Source: Roseiarcus sp963753135
GTDB lineage: Bacteria > Pseudomonadota > Alphaproteobacteria > Rhizobiales > Beijerinckiaceae
NCBI GenBank assembly: GCA_963753135.1
Contig: CAVWBA010000028.1
Span: 1-64,000, forward strand
DNA: 64,000 nucleotides
Direction of reading: 5' to 3'
Shown here: piece by piece, positions 45,053 to 54,302 of the stretch
Layout of the letters: every line of letters starts with the position of its first letter
Position numbering within the stretch: position 1 is the stretch's first letter
Notes under the pieces: model-generated
Databases searched by the model: none
The model's input: only the letters and a program-made list of their open reading frames with translations
Told to the model about the DNA's origin: nothing
Translations under genes and position numbers: made by a program

Positions 45053-48000
45053 TTAAGCCGCGACGGTTGGCGCGCCGGAACTCACTGCCGGGCGAGGCGC
45101 ACGCCTCGCGTGCAGCAGGGAGAAGACAGCCGGAACGAACACCAGGGTCGCGACCGTTGCAAGCAGCAGGCCGCCGATCACCGCCCGCCCCAGCGGGGCG
45201 TTCTGCTCGCCGCCCGCGCCGAGACCAAGCGACATCGGCACCATGCCGATGATCATCGCCAGCGCCGTCATCAGCACCGGCCGGAACCGGGTGAAGCCGG
45301 CCTCGACCGCGGCGCGCGCCGCATCGCCGTGCTCGGCCAGCCGCTCGCGGGCGAACGACACCATCAGGATGCTGTTGGCGGTCGCGACACCCATGCACAT
45401 GATCGCCCCCATCAGCGCCGGCACGCTCAGCGTCGTCCTGGTCAGGAAAAGGAATAGCACGATCCCCCCCAAAGCTCCCAACAGCGCCGTGATAATGATA
45501 AACGGGTCAAGCCAGGACTGGAAGTTCACAACGATCAGCAGATAGACGAGCAGGATCGAGAAGCCCAACCCCGCGGCGAGGCTGATATAGGCGCCGCGCA
45601 TGGTCTCGAGCTGGCCGCGGATGGTCACGAAACTGCCACGCGGCAGGTGACCGCGGTTGGCGTCCACGATGCGCGTGATGTCACGCCCCACCGCGCCAAG
45701 GTCGCGTCCCTGTACGTTGGCATGAATATCAACGACGCGGCGGATGTTGTAATGATCCACTGTCGCCATCTCCTGCGAGCGGGAGATCGTGGCGACATCG
45801 GCGAGGATCGCCTTTGCGCCCGACGACCCAGTGATCGGGATGTTGCGGATGTCGTGCAGAGACTGGATGTCGTATTGCGGCGCCTGCGCCGCAACCTGGT
45901 AGTTCACCCCGTTTTTCCAGTTGAGGAAGAACATTGGCGCGGTCTGGAAGCTGCCGCTCAGCGTTTCCAGTAGGCTGCCCGCGACGTCGCGCTCGGTCAG
46001 TCCGTTCTGCTGCGCCTTGGTGCGGTCTACGTCAATGTCGAAGTCCGGGTAGTCGAAGCGCTGCTGGATGCGTGCATCCACCACGCCCGGCACTTGACGC
46101 ACCTCGTCAAGAATCTGGTCGGCCACGACACGGTTGTCGCTCACGTTGGCGCCCTCAATCTCGATATCGATCGGCGAGGGCAGGCCAAAGTTGAGGATCT
46201 GCGTGATCATGTCGGCTGGCAGCGAATAGAACGTGACGCCGGGGAACTCTTGCGCCGCCATCCGGCGGATTGCTTGAAGGTAACCGGCGGTTGGACGGTG
46301 ATCGGGCCTGAGCGAGACCATGATGTCGGCGTCCGCCGCGCCGAGCACGCCGGTCGAAGTGTGGGTGAGGTTCATGCCGCTATACGGCAAACCGATATTG
46401 TCGACGATCGTGTCCAGTTCGCGCGCCGGGATCACGCGGCGCATCGCGGTCTCAACTTGGTCGGCAAGCCGGGCGGTTTCCTCGATGCGCGTGCCAGTCT
46501 TCGCGCGCATATGAAGGACGAACTGCCCGCTGTCGGTGTTGGGGAAGAAGTCCTGGCCGAGCCAGGGCCAGAGCGCGAAGAGCGCCAAGCAACCGGCCAG
46601 GAATCCCGGAATAAATATGCGACGGCGGCGCACCAGCAGCGTCAGCAGGTCGCGATAGGCGTACCGCGTCCGCTCGAAGCCGCGCTCAAAGCCGCGCTGG
46701 AAAATCACCAGCGGATTGCGCGAGGGCGGCGCACTATGCGCCTTGGGCCGCAAGAGATACATCGCCATCGTCGGGACGAGCGTGCGAGACAGAAAGTAGG
46801 AGGCGAGCATCGCAAACACCACCGCCTCGGCCAGCGGCATGAACAGATAGCGCGCGACGCCTTGCAGAAGGAACATCGGCACGAACACGATGCAGATGCA
46901 GAGCGTCGACACCAGCGCCGGCACCGCGATCTGAGAGGCGCCCTTGAGGATCGCCTCGCGCAACGGCTCGCCGTCCTCGAGGTAGCGCTCCATATTCTCG
47001 ATCGTCACCGTCGCATCGTCGACCAGGATGCCGACCGCGAGCGCGAGGCCGCCGAGTGTCATGATATTGATCGTTTCGCCTAGCGCGCTCAGCACCATCA
47101 CCGATGTAAGGATCGACAAGGGTATCGACACCGCAATGATCAACGTGCTGCGCCAACTGCCGAGGAACATCAAGATCATCAGCGCGGTCAGACACGCCGC
47201 GATCACGGCCTCGCGCACCACGTCGGTGACGGCGGCCTTAACGAAGATCGACTGGTCGCCGATCGGCCGTATATGAAGCTGCGCCGGCAGCGTCTGCTGC
47301 ACCCGCGGCAGCAGCGCGCGGATCTCGTCGACCACGTTGATGGTCGACGCGGCGCCGGCCTTTAAGATGGTCACCAACACGCCGCGCTTACCGTCCATCC
47401 GCACGATGTTGGTTTGCGGCGCGAACCCGTCGTTGACCGTGGCGACGTCGCGCAGATAGATCGTGGCGTTGCCGACCGTGCGGATCGGCAGGTCGTTGAG
47501 CTGTTCGATCGTGCGGGGCGCCGCGTTGGTGCGCACGTCGTATTCGAACTGCGAGATCTTTGCCGTACCGGACGGCAGCACCAGATTCTGTGCGTTCACC
47601 GCATCCAAGACATCCGTCGGCGACAACCCCTTTGCTTGCAGGTGCGCGGGATTGAAGGAGATCGTGACCTGACGCTGCTTGCCGCCGTATGGATAGGGAA
47701 TCGTCGCGCCCGGCACGGTGACCAGTTGCGTGCGCAAGAAGTTGAGGCCGAGGTCGTTGAGTTGCTGCTCGGACAGGTTGTCGCCGGACAGCCCGAGTTG
47801 CAGGATCGGCACGTTGGAGGCGCTGTAGTTCAGGATCTCCGGCGGCTGGGTTCCCGGCGGCAGCTGGCGTACCATAAACTCTGAGGCGGCGGTCACCTGC
47901 GCGTTCGCAGTATCGAGGCTGGCGCCTGGTTGGAGAAAGATCTTGACCAGCGCAATGCCGTTATAGCTGGTCGATTCGATATGCTGGACGTTGTCGACCA

Positions 48001-48220
48001 GCGTCGTCAGCGCCCGCTCGTACGACGAGGTCAGTCGCCCCTCCACCTCCTCGGCGTTGAGGCCATTGTAACTCCACACCACCGCGATCACGGGGATGTT
48101 GATGTTCGGAAAGATGTCCGTCGGCGTGCGCAGGATCACCAGTGGGCTGAGAATCAGGATCAGCAGCGACAACACCACGAAAGTGTAGGGTCGATCGAGT
48201 GCGATTCGGACAATCCACAT
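45053..48220 (-). CDS. RND multidrug efflux permease (AcrB/MexB-like)
   Basis: Inner-membrane proton-driven exporter, 1,055 aa from ATG 48220 (MWIVRIALDRPYTFVVLSLL); the longer frame to 48436 has no RBS support. Twelve helices flank two large periplasmic loops. Conserved points are DIFPNINIPVIAVVWSYNGL at the start, GGLALAVGILVDDATVTIEN (proton-relay Asp pair in TM4), FFPNTDSGQFVLHMRAKTGT and MGAIMCMGVATANSILMVSF. The DD pair marks the HAE-type group for organic compounds. No frame breaks. The pump precedes its adaptor in the operon, an order less common than adaptor first. No outer-membrane partner lies in the island; the tolC gene at 21.9 kb could serve. Confidence 0.95.
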   Translation of the reverse strand: MWIVRIALDRPYTFVVLSLLILILSPLVILRTPTDIFPNINIPVIAVVWSYNGLNAEEVEGRLTSSYERALTTLVDNVQHIESTSYNGIALVKIFLQPGASLDTANAQVTAASEFMVRQLPPGTQPPEILNYSASNVPILQLGLSGDNLSEQQLNDLGLNFLRTQLVTVPGATIPYPYGGKQRQVTISFNPAHLQAKGLSPTDVLDAVNAQNLVLPSGTAKISQFEYDVRTNAAPRTIEQLNDLPIRTVGNATIYLRDVATVNDGFAPQTNIVRMDGKRGVLVTILKAGAASTINVVDEIRALLPRVQQTLPAQLHIRPIGDQSIFVKAAVTDVVREAVIAACLTALMILMFLGSWRSTLIIAVSIPLSILTSVMVLSALGETINIMTLGGLALAVGILVDDATVTIENMERYLEDGEPLREAILKGASQIAVPALVSTLCICIVFVPMFLLQGVARYLFMPLAEAVVFAMLASYFLSRTLVPTMAMYLLRPKAHSAPPSRNPLVIFQRGFERGFERTRYAYRDLLTLLVRRRRIFIPGFLAGCLALFALWPWLGQDFFPNTDSGQFVLHMRAKTGTRIEETARLADQVETAMRRVIPARELDTIVDNIGLPYSGMNLTHTSTGVLGAADADIMVSLRPDHRPTAGYLQAIRRMAAQEFPGVTFYSLPADMITQILNFGLPSPIDIEIEGANVSDNRVVADQILDEVRQVPGVVDARIQQRFDYPDFDIDVDRTKAQQNGLTERDVAGSLLETLSGSFQTAPMFFLNWKNGVNYQVAAQAPQYDIQSLHDIRNIPITGSSGAKAILADVATISRSQEMATVDHYNIRRVVDIHANVQGRDLGAVGRDITRIVDANRGHLPRGSFVTIRGQLETMRGAYISLAAGLGFSILLVYLLIVVNFQSWLDPFIIITALLGALGGIVLFLFLTRTTLSVPALMGAIMCMGVATANSILMVSFARERLAEHGDAARAAVEAGFTRFRPVLMTALAMIIGMVPMSLGLGAGGEQNAPLGRAVIGGLLLATVATLVFVPAVFSLLHARRAPRPAVSSGAPTVAA

Positions 48221-49055
48221 GCGTGGCCAATTTCCTAGCGGTTGGACCGTGGTCTCGGGCCGATGCCTGGTCCGTGATCCAGTCAGCGGCCTAAGGCGTC
48301 GCGATAGCTCCCGATCCGCGATCGCGGTGCGTTCCTCCTCGCGATGTCGCCACGCTGCCGCTGGCCGCGACGTGTTGACACAGCATATGTTGCACCGCCC
48401 AAGGCTTGGCAAGGCCGTGATACAACTCGACGTCACGCAAAGCGAGGTAGATCTGGAGGCATGGCTGGCGCCCTCGTCGCGAGCGATATTGTTCTATCTA
48501 AAGTAATATCGGATGTCTCGCACCGTCATGACGAGATCGCGCAGACCGGTTTAACTAAACTCAGAGACGAAGAGGAACGGACGGTGAAATGAACGCTTTG
48601 GCGCGCTTTCCGGTCCCTCGCGAGTCGCACCTGGTAGGCGCGCTTTCCGCCCGAAGCGCAAGTTCTTCTATCGTGAACTGGACGCCACTAAAGGCGCGCG
48701 ATCTCCCGCCAGACCCGGTCGACGTTCTAATGAAAAAGCTTCCTCTTCTTCCGAGTGGCTCAGCGCCTCTAATCCTCGTCAGTAATCTCCGGCAGCAGGC
48801 CCGAAACATTGACGGGGAATATCCTCATGTACCCCGCGGCCTCTACTTCGGCCCACCTGATGGAGGCGATCCGCTCAAATTCGACTGCCCCGAGGAAGGT
48901 CCCGTATTTGGCGCAACAACTCGACTTTGGCCGGGTGTCAGTTTCATGTGTCGCGCTTTCCCGCCCAGCTTTTGCGCGCTGGCCTCGTCTTGCTGACGAA
49001 TTGCTGATGGGTCTTTTTCCCTCGCTTGCCAAGCTCAGCAAGTCATTGAATGAAT
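48221..49055. other. Unassigned stretch between RND gene and tRNA-Cys
   Basis: About 830 bases forming the right end of the island. Several open frames exist on both strands (for example plus strand 48589-48996, ATG with GAGGAACGG upstream), but none gives a recognisable protein. Codon usage shows no clear winner. I annotate no gene here. The part next to the tRNA is less GC-rich than the neighbourhood and could hold a decayed element end. Confidence 0.5.
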
Positions 49056-49129
49056 TGGAGGCCTCGCCCGGAATCGAACCGGGGTGCAAGGATTTGCAGT
49101 CCTCTGCGTAGCCACTCCGCCACGAGGCC
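49056..49129 (-). tRNA. tRNA-Cys (GCA)
   Basis: Complete cloverleaf on the minus strand, 74 bases including the encoded CCA. The acceptor stem GGCCTCG pairs with CGAGGCC (discriminator U). The anticodon loop is CTGCAAA, with anticodon GCA. The T-arm is CCGG-TTCGATT-CCGG within CCCCGGTTCGATTCCGGG. The D-arm region is GGCGGAGTGGCTACGC. Its 3' end points toward the island, and a copy of that end lies at 24363. Confidence 0.97.
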
Positions 49130-49198
49130 GACGATGAAGCGGAAGCAGCATCGCGAGGCGGGGCTATACCAAGGATTCAATCCCGCTCGCAAGGCGGC

Positions 49199-49262
49199 TT
49201 TCTAAATCCTTTGCTCAGTCATGCGCGAGCGGCCAATGACGCAGGAACCCGAGCCTAAAAAA
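49199..49262 (-). pseudogene. Duplicated 3' end of pcs
   Basis: The minus strand encodes LRHWPLAHD and a stop, nearly the same as the end of phosphatidylcholine synthase (LRHSPLAHD, stop at 50287). The nucleotide match continues past the stop (TTTGCTCAGTC region) for about 45 bases in direct orientation. Only the last dozen codons are present, so this is a fragment. It shows that the segment with the PEP-CTERM gene lies between two copies of the pcs end. Confidence 0.65.
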
Positions 49263-49270
49263 TAGGCTCG
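49250..49270. terminator. Perfect hairpin, possible terminator
   Basis: CGAGCCTA and TAGGCTCG form an 8-bp perfect stem around a five-A loop, followed by TTTCGCTT on the plus strand. No long U-run follows, so it is a weak terminator candidate. It overlaps the pcs fragment boundary. Confidence 0.4.
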
Positions 49271-49452
49271 TTTCGCTTCTGCTGGCGCGTCCCGAAATTG
49301 AAAGAAGGGGTGGCGGAATTCGATCCGGGACACGACGAGGCGCCGTGCCCGGTCGGAAAACACACTTAGCGCGCTCAAATCCAAACTCGTTCGCGCGAGG
49401 GAATCGGACCGGGATCAACTCATTCGAGATATCGAGGCACACCGTGCCGCGC

Positions 49453-49482
49453 AACAAAGGCGACTTTCGAGCCGCCTTTGTT
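49453..49482 (-). terminator. Terminator of the PEP-CTERM gene
   Basis: Ten-base perfect inverted repeat AACAAAGGCG / CGCCTTTGTT around a ten-base loop. It begins about 12 bases after the stop codon of the minus-strand PEP-CTERM gene. The downstream arm ends in CTTTGTT, giving a short U-rich end. Confidence 0.75.
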
Positions 49483-49493
49483 GTCTGCGCCGG

Positions 49494-50132
49494 CTAGGCG
49501 AAAGCGGCGTTGAGCCGGCGCCGCCCCGCCCAAGCAAGCCCCGCGAAGCCCATGAGAAGCATCGCCCAGGTCGAGGGTTCGGGCGTGCCTGTCGCGCCTG
49601 TGGCGACGCTCACGTTATCCAACCCTTCAGCTTCCGAGCCGTTGATAAATTCGCCCCGAATAGCAAAGCTGGTCACATTCGACAGAACCGATGCCAGATT
49701 GGCGCCCGAGAAATTCGCGGCCGTGAGCTGGACCTGGAACGTCACCCAGCCCTCGCCCACCGGATTGATGTTGGGGCTCCAGGAGACGGAATCTGAGCCG
49801 TTCGAGATGATTATATCAAGGTCGTTGAAGTAGGCGGTGCCCTCAAATACTTTCAGGTCATAGCTGATGGTTCCGCCAGCATATGCGCTCCAGTTTCCCA
49901 ACCAGCTTGCGGGTGCGTAAAAGTATCCGGTTCCGCCGAGAGGGTCGCTCTCGCTTCCGCGTAGATAACCACCCGGATTACCCCCCGAACTCGCCCAGGT
50001 CGACGTATAGTCGCCAGTTGGATCGACCGCGTTCCATCCTTCTGCGCTGCTGTCGAACGTGCTTGTTAGATTGGCCTTCGCCGGAAGTGTGGCGAGCACT
50101 CCGACCATAGTAGCAATGAACAACTTCCTCAT
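49494..50132 (-). CDS. PEP-CTERM sorted exoprotein
   Basis: Secreted protein of 212 aa. I start at ATG 50132 (MRKLFIATMVGVLATLPAKA), which gives a clear signal peptide with GGGGAG upstream. The body is a beta-rich domain with FDSSAEGWNAVDPTGDYTST, SYDLKVFEGTAYFNDLDIII and VTFQVQLTAANFSGANL, resembling the carbohydrate-binding-like domain of laminin B/IV-type PEP-CTERM proteins. The C-terminus carries the sorting signal TPEPSTWAMLLMGFAGLAWA followed by GRRR. It is recognised by exosortase, which is not in this window. It is probably attached to extracellular polysaccharide or biofilm matrix. Confidence 0.9.
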   Translation of the reverse strand: MRKLFIATMVGVLATLPAKANLTSTFDSSAEGWNAVDPTGDYTSTWASSGGNPGGYLRGSESDPLGGTGYFYAPASWLGNWSAYAGGTISYDLKVFEGTAYFNDLDIIISNGSDSVSWSPNINPVGEGWVTFQVQLTAANFSGANLASVLSNVTSFAIRGEFINGSEAEGLDNVSVATGATGTPEPSTWAMLLMGFAGLAWAGRRRLNAAFA

Positions 50133-50286
50133 GGCGAAACTCCCCTGAAAGGCTGCGCATTCATTGCGCCCTCTCGAGCCCGACCAGGCTGCCGCCTGCC
50201 CAAACTGGCTCACAGCCGTATGGCGTGCAATGCGTAGTTGTACCTAGATGGAGATTGGGCGGCTTCTTCGTTTCTGGATTCTTTGC

Positions 50287-51003
50287 TCAGTCGTGCGCGA
50301 GCGGCGAATGACGCAAGAGCGGCAGGCCAAGAAAATAAGCCGCCGTCGCCATCAGGCCCCAGCCGACCCAGGCCTGGGGCGCCAAGTTCTCGGCGATCGC
50401 GATCGCCGCCAGGACGAACCACGCGCAGGTCATCGCGATGGTCAGGCCGCGCAGCCGGACGACCCGCAACGGATGGACGAAGACGACCGGGGTGAACATG
50501 AGCGCCGCCGCGCCAAGCAGAATGAGCGCGCTGATCACCCAGGGCGGTCGAAGGACAAAGAGATAGAGGACGACGATATTCCAGGTGGCCGGAAAGCCCC
50601 GAAACCACAAGTCGTCGGTCTTCATTCTTGTGTCGGCGAAATAGAGCGCGGACGCGATCGTGACCACGAGTCCGATCCAGAACGAGGCCTCGGTCGGCAT
50701 CAGATCCGAGCGCCAGAGCGCGATCACCGGCACGAGGACGTAGGTGAGGAAATCGATCACCAGGTCGAGAACCGTCCCGTCAATCGAGGCTGCCGTGATT
50801 TGCACCTTCGCAGCCCGTGCCAGCGTGCCGTCGATTCCGTCGATGAACAGAGCAAGCCCGAGCCAGGCGAAGCAGATGGCGAAGTTCCGCTCAATCGCCG
50901 CGTACAACGCGAGCACCGCCACCGCCCCGCCTGAGGCTGTGAAAAGATGGACTGAGAAACCCGCGGCGCTAGCGACGTCCACGGGTCGCTTCTCGATCGA
51001 CAT
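50287..51003 (-). CDS. pcs: Phosphatidylcholine synthase
   Basis: CDP-alcohol phosphatidyltransferase that joins choline to CDP-diacylglycerol to make phosphatidylcholine, typical of plant- and animal-associated alphaproteobacteria. It is 238 aa with about eight membrane helices. The catalytic DGxxAR...GxxxDxxxD motif is FIDGIDGTLARAAKVQ, then IDGTVLDLVIDFLTYVLVP, with the family-specific spacing for Pcs. FADTRMKTDDLWFRGFPATW follows in the middle. The start is ATG 51003. A short copy of its 3' end occurs at 49199. Confidence 0.92.
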   Translation of the reverse strand: MSIEKRPVDVASAAGFSVHLFTASGGAVAVLALYAAIERNFAICFAWLGLALFIDGIDGTLARAAKVQITAASIDGTVLDLVIDFLTYVLVPVIALWRSDLMPTEASFWIGLVVTIASALYFADTRMKTDDLWFRGFPATWNIVVLYLFVLRPPWVISALILLGAAALMFTPVVFVHPLRVVRLRGLTIAMTCAWFVLAAIAIAENLAPQAWVGWGLMATAAYFLGLPLLRHSPLAHD

Positions 51004-51149
51004 GCCCTGCCCGTCACCCTCCCGCCAGCGTCGTCAGCGCGGCGTTGGCTTGACCTTATAGCGCCCGCCTTATCAAACTTGCGCGGCGCCGTCTCCTCAA
51101 TCGCAGGCTCAAGCTGGCGCGGACGGCGGGTGAGACGCGGAGACCGAGA

Positions 51150-52367
51150 ATGAGCGACGGCAATAAGCCTCCCGAACGCGCATGCGACATCCTGGTCGCC
51201 GGAGCAGGCCTCGCCGGGCTGACCGCGGCCTTTGGCTTCGCGCAGGCTGGTTTTGACGTCGTCTGTTGCGGCGCGGCTGAGCGAACAGGGGGCGGACGCA
51301 CGGTCGCGCTACTCGACCGATCGGTCGGTTTTCTGAAATCCCTTGGCCTATGGGCGGGACTGGAGCCCCAAGCCGCGCCCCTGCGGGGCTTGCGCCTCAT
51401 CGATGACACCGGGACGTTGTTTCCACCGCATCCGGTCGAGTTCCACGCGTCGGAGATTGATCTCGACGCGTTTGGGTGGAATATCGAAAACGACCGAATG
51501 GCCGGGGCGCTCGCCGCCGAGATCACTGGACTTACGGGTCTTGAACGCATCGCCACGGGGGTCGCCGCTTATGATTTCGGCCCCGACGCCGTTCGGGCGC
51601 GGCTTGAAGACGGACGCCTGATTGTCGCCCGCCTCGCGATCGGCGCCGACGGTCGGGCTTCGGAAGCGCGGCGCGCCGCCGGCCTCGAAGCGCGGGTTCA
51701 TCGCTATCCGCAAACCGCGCTGACCGCGCATCTTGCGCATCGGGCGCCGCATGGCGACTTCTCGACCGAGTTCCACACCCGCAGCGGGCCGTTCACCCTC
51801 GTTCCGCTCCCGCCCAGCGCAGCCGCGCCCAACCGCTCGAGTCTTGTGTGGGTAATGGGGCAAGAAGAAGCGCGCCGGCGCAAGGAATTGGACGACGAAG
51901 CTATTTCGCGCGAGATCGAGCGCCAATCGCATTCGCTGCTGGGCGCGATGCGCATCGAGGGCGAGCGCGGGTTCTTTCCAATGGCGCGCCAGATCGTGCC
52001 CAAGATCGTTGGCGAACGGCTGGCGCTCGTCGGCGACGCCGCGCATGTCCTGCCGCCGATCGGCGCACAAGGGCTCAATCTCGGCCTGCGCGACATCGAG
52101 GCGATGATCGCCTGCGCGGTCGACGCGCGAGTAAAGGCGCGCGATATCGGCGGGCCGGAGACTTTGCGCGCCTACGAGCGGGGGAGGCGCCCCGACATCG
52201 CGCTCAGGACCGGCGCGGTTGACAGTCTCAATCGAGCCCTGCTTGCTCATTTTGCTCCGCTCGATTTCCTGCGCGGCGCCGGCTTGTCGACGCTCTCGTC
52301 CATCGCGCCCTTACGCCGTTTCGTGATGCGGGCCGGCGTCGGGCCGCGGCTGGCGAGATTGCCCTAA
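51150..52367 (+). CDS. UbiH/COQ6-family FAD monooxygenase
   Basis: Class A flavoprotein monooxygenase, 405 aa, most likely a ring hydroxylase of ubiquinone biosynthesis. The N-terminal dinucleotide motif is DILVAGAGLAGLTAAFGFAQ. The middle DG motif is RLAIGADGRASEARRAAGLE, and the UbiH signature is ALVGDAAHVLPPIGAQGLNL. Alphaproteobacteria use UbiH-, UbiL- or UbiM-type members for different ring positions; I cannot tell which one this is. It is monocistronic and divergent from pcs. Confidence 0.88.
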   Translation: MSDGNKPPERACDILVAGAGLAGLTAAFGFAQAGFDVVCCGAAERTGGGRTVALLDRSVGFLKSLGLWAGLEPQAAPLRGLRLIDDTGTLFPPHPVEFHASEIDLDAFGWNIENDRMAGALAAEITGLTGLERIATGVAAYDFGPDAVRARLEDGRLIVARLAIGADGRASEARRAAGLEARVHRYPQTALTAHLAHRAPHGDFSTEFHTRSGPFTLVPLPPSAAAPNRSSLVWVMGQEEARRRKELDDEAISREIERQSHSLLGAMRIEGERGFFPMARQIVPKIVGERLALVGDAAHVLPPIGAQGLNLGLRDIEAMIACAVDARVKARDIGGPETLRAYERGRRPDIALRTGAVDSLNRALLAHFAPLDFLRGAGLSTLSSIAPLRRFVMRAGVGPRLARLP

Positions 52368-52456
52368 TCTGGACTCATTGTGGGTTGACGGCGTTCCTGC
52401 GAGATCCGAGCGGGACGGAGATCTCGCCCGATTCTAATCCCAAGAAAAGCTGGAAA

Positions 52457-54268
52457 ATGTCGTCAACGACTGCTGATGTCGCCGTTTCCTCCGAGACTAT
52501 CGCCGCCGGCAACCGCGAGGAGAAGCGGGTGAACCTTTTCACGCTCTGCCTTTTGGCTTTGGGCGTCGGGATATTCACCGGCGTCGGGGCGGTGGTGCTG
52601 CGCTCGCTGATCGGCCTCATCCACAACGCCATGTTCAACGGCGTGTTCAAGATCGCCTACGACGCCAACATCCTCGAGGGGCCGAGCCGGTTTGGAAACT
52701 GGGTCATCCTGTCGCCGGTCCTGGGCGGCCTTGTCGTGGTCTATCTGGTGGAGCGCTTCGCGCCCGAGGCCAAGGGCCACGGCGTCCCTGAGGTGATGGA
52801 CGCCATCTATTACAAGCGCGGCGAGATTCGCGGCATCGTCGCAGTCATCAAGTCGCTGGCCTCCGCGCTCTCCATCGGCTCGGGCGCGTCGGTCGGCCGG
52901 GAGGGGCCGATCATCCAGATCGGCTCGGCTTTGGGCTCGGCCTTCTCGCAGGCGATCGGGCTTTCGACCGGGCAGAAGATCACCCTGCTCTCAGCGGGCG
53001 CGGGCGCAGGCATCGCGGCCACCTTCAACACTCCCCTCGGCGGCGTCCTGTTCGCCACCGAGATCCTTTTGCCGGAAGTCTCCAACCGCACCTTCCTGCC
53101 CGTGGTCATCGCGACGGGCGCGGCGACCCTCGTCGGGCGCATCCTCATCGGCCCCAACCCGGCCTTCGCCGTTCCCGAGGTCTTCTTTCCGTCCGCCAGC
53201 GCCTTCAGCGTCGAGGAGGCGATCGCCTTCGTGTGTCTCGGCGCTCTATGCGGCGTCGCCTCCTGGGCGTTCATCCGGCTTCTCGTGTTCATGGAGGACG
53301 GCTTTCCTAAGCTGCCGGGCAACGTCTATACCCAGAACATCGTCGGCATGGTCCTGGTCGGCCTCATGATGGTCGGCTGCATGCACGCCTTCGGCCATTC
53401 CTATGTCGATGGCGTCGGCTATGGCGTCATCCAGTCGGTCCTCGACAAGAGCATGACGGCGACCGGCCTCCTCGTCCTGCTGTTCGCGCTCAAACTCCTG
53501 GCCACGACCGTCAGCCTCGGTTGCGGCGCCTCGGGCGGCATCTTTTCCCCCTCGCTTTTTATGGGCGCGACGCTCGGCGCGGCCTTCGCCTCGGTCGCTG
53601 GCCTCCTCCTTCCCCACGCCGGCCTGACCTTGCCGTCGGCCGCGATCGTCGGCATGGCGGCCGTGGTCGGCGCGGGCACCGGCGCCGTCATGACCGGCAT
53701 CATCATGGTGTTCGAGATGACCCGAGACTACGCGATCATCGTGCCGGTGATCGTCGCCGTCGCGGTCGCCGCCGGAGTGAGGCGCGCGCTGATTCCGGAG
53801 ACGATCTACACCATCAAGTTGCGCCACCGCGGCCATCGCATCCCGAAGGAGCGGCACGTCAATCTCTATCTCGTCCAGCAGGCGCAGGACATCATGGAAC
53901 GCCGGTTCATCCTCGCCAAGGCAGGTTCGACCTTGCGCGAATGCATGGACTGGGAAGACATCGACGACCTGCGCGCCATCATTGTCGAGCACGAGGGCCG
54001 AATCATCGGTCTGGTCCCGCCCCGTTCCGGCATATGGCGCGAAAGCGTGAACAACCCGGACCGGCCGGTGGAGGAGTTCGTCGAAAAGCGCCTAGTCGTC
54101 TGCCGGGATGTCGATTTGCTGAGCCAAGTGCTGGCGCGCCTCAAGCGCCACGGCGCGGGCGCGGCGATCGTCTTCCATGGCGAGCACCGGCCGCGCGCCA
54201 GCGATGTGGTCGGCGTCATCACCAAGCGCGCGATCGCCGACGCGGTCATCGACAATTACGCCGACTGA
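52457..54268 (+). CDS. ClC-type chloride channel/antiporter with C-terminal CBS-like region
   Basis: Chloride channel-family membrane protein, 603 aa from ATG 52457 (MSSTTADVAV); an upstream TTG at 52385 is less likely. The selectivity motifs are GSGASVGREGPIIQIGSALG (GxGxPE/GREGP region), TFNTPLGGVLFATEILL and GCGASGGIFSPSLFMGATLG, in the right order within about ten helices. The final ~130 residues are soluble, with RFILAKAGSTLRECMDWEDI and RHGAGAAIVFHGEHRPRASD, consistent with a CBS pair. It probably regulates anion flux or acid tolerance. Confidence 0.93.
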   Translation: MSSTTADVAVSSETIAAGNREEKRVNLFTLCLLALGVGIFTGVGAVVLRSLIGLIHNAMFNGVFKIAYDANILEGPSRFGNWVILSPVLGGLVVVYLVERFAPEAKGHGVPEVMDAIYYKRGEIRGIVAVIKSLASALSIGSGASVGREGPIIQIGSALGSAFSQAIGLSTGQKITLLSAGAGAGIAATFNTPLGGVLFATEILLPEVSNRTFLPVVIATGAATLVGRILIGPNPAFAVPEVFFPSASAFSVEEAIAFVCLGALCGVASWAFIRLLVFMEDGFPKLPGNVYTQNIVGMVLVGLMMVGCMHAFGHSYVDGVGYGVIQSVLDKSMTATGLLVLLFALKLLATTVSLGCGASGGIFSPSLFMGATLGAAFASVAGLLLPHAGLTLPSAAIVGMAAVVGAGTGAVMTGIIMVFEMTRDYAIIVPVIVAVAVAAGVRRALIPETIYTIKLRHRGHRIPKERHVNLYLVQQAQDIMERRFILAKAGSTLRECMDWEDIDDLRAIIVEHEGRIIGLVPPRSGIWRESVNNPDRPVEEFVEKRLVVCRDVDLLSQVLARLKRHGAGAAIVFHGEHRPRASDVVGVITKRAIADAVIDNYAD

Positions 54269-54302
54269 GCCTCAAGGCGGAGTTCCGACCGCGCCGTCCG
54301 CC

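Noticed and set aside
48589..49111. Several open frames between the RND gene and tRNA-Cys on both strands
   Set aside because: None has a recognisable domain, and one overlaps the tRNA. Composition does not favour any of them.
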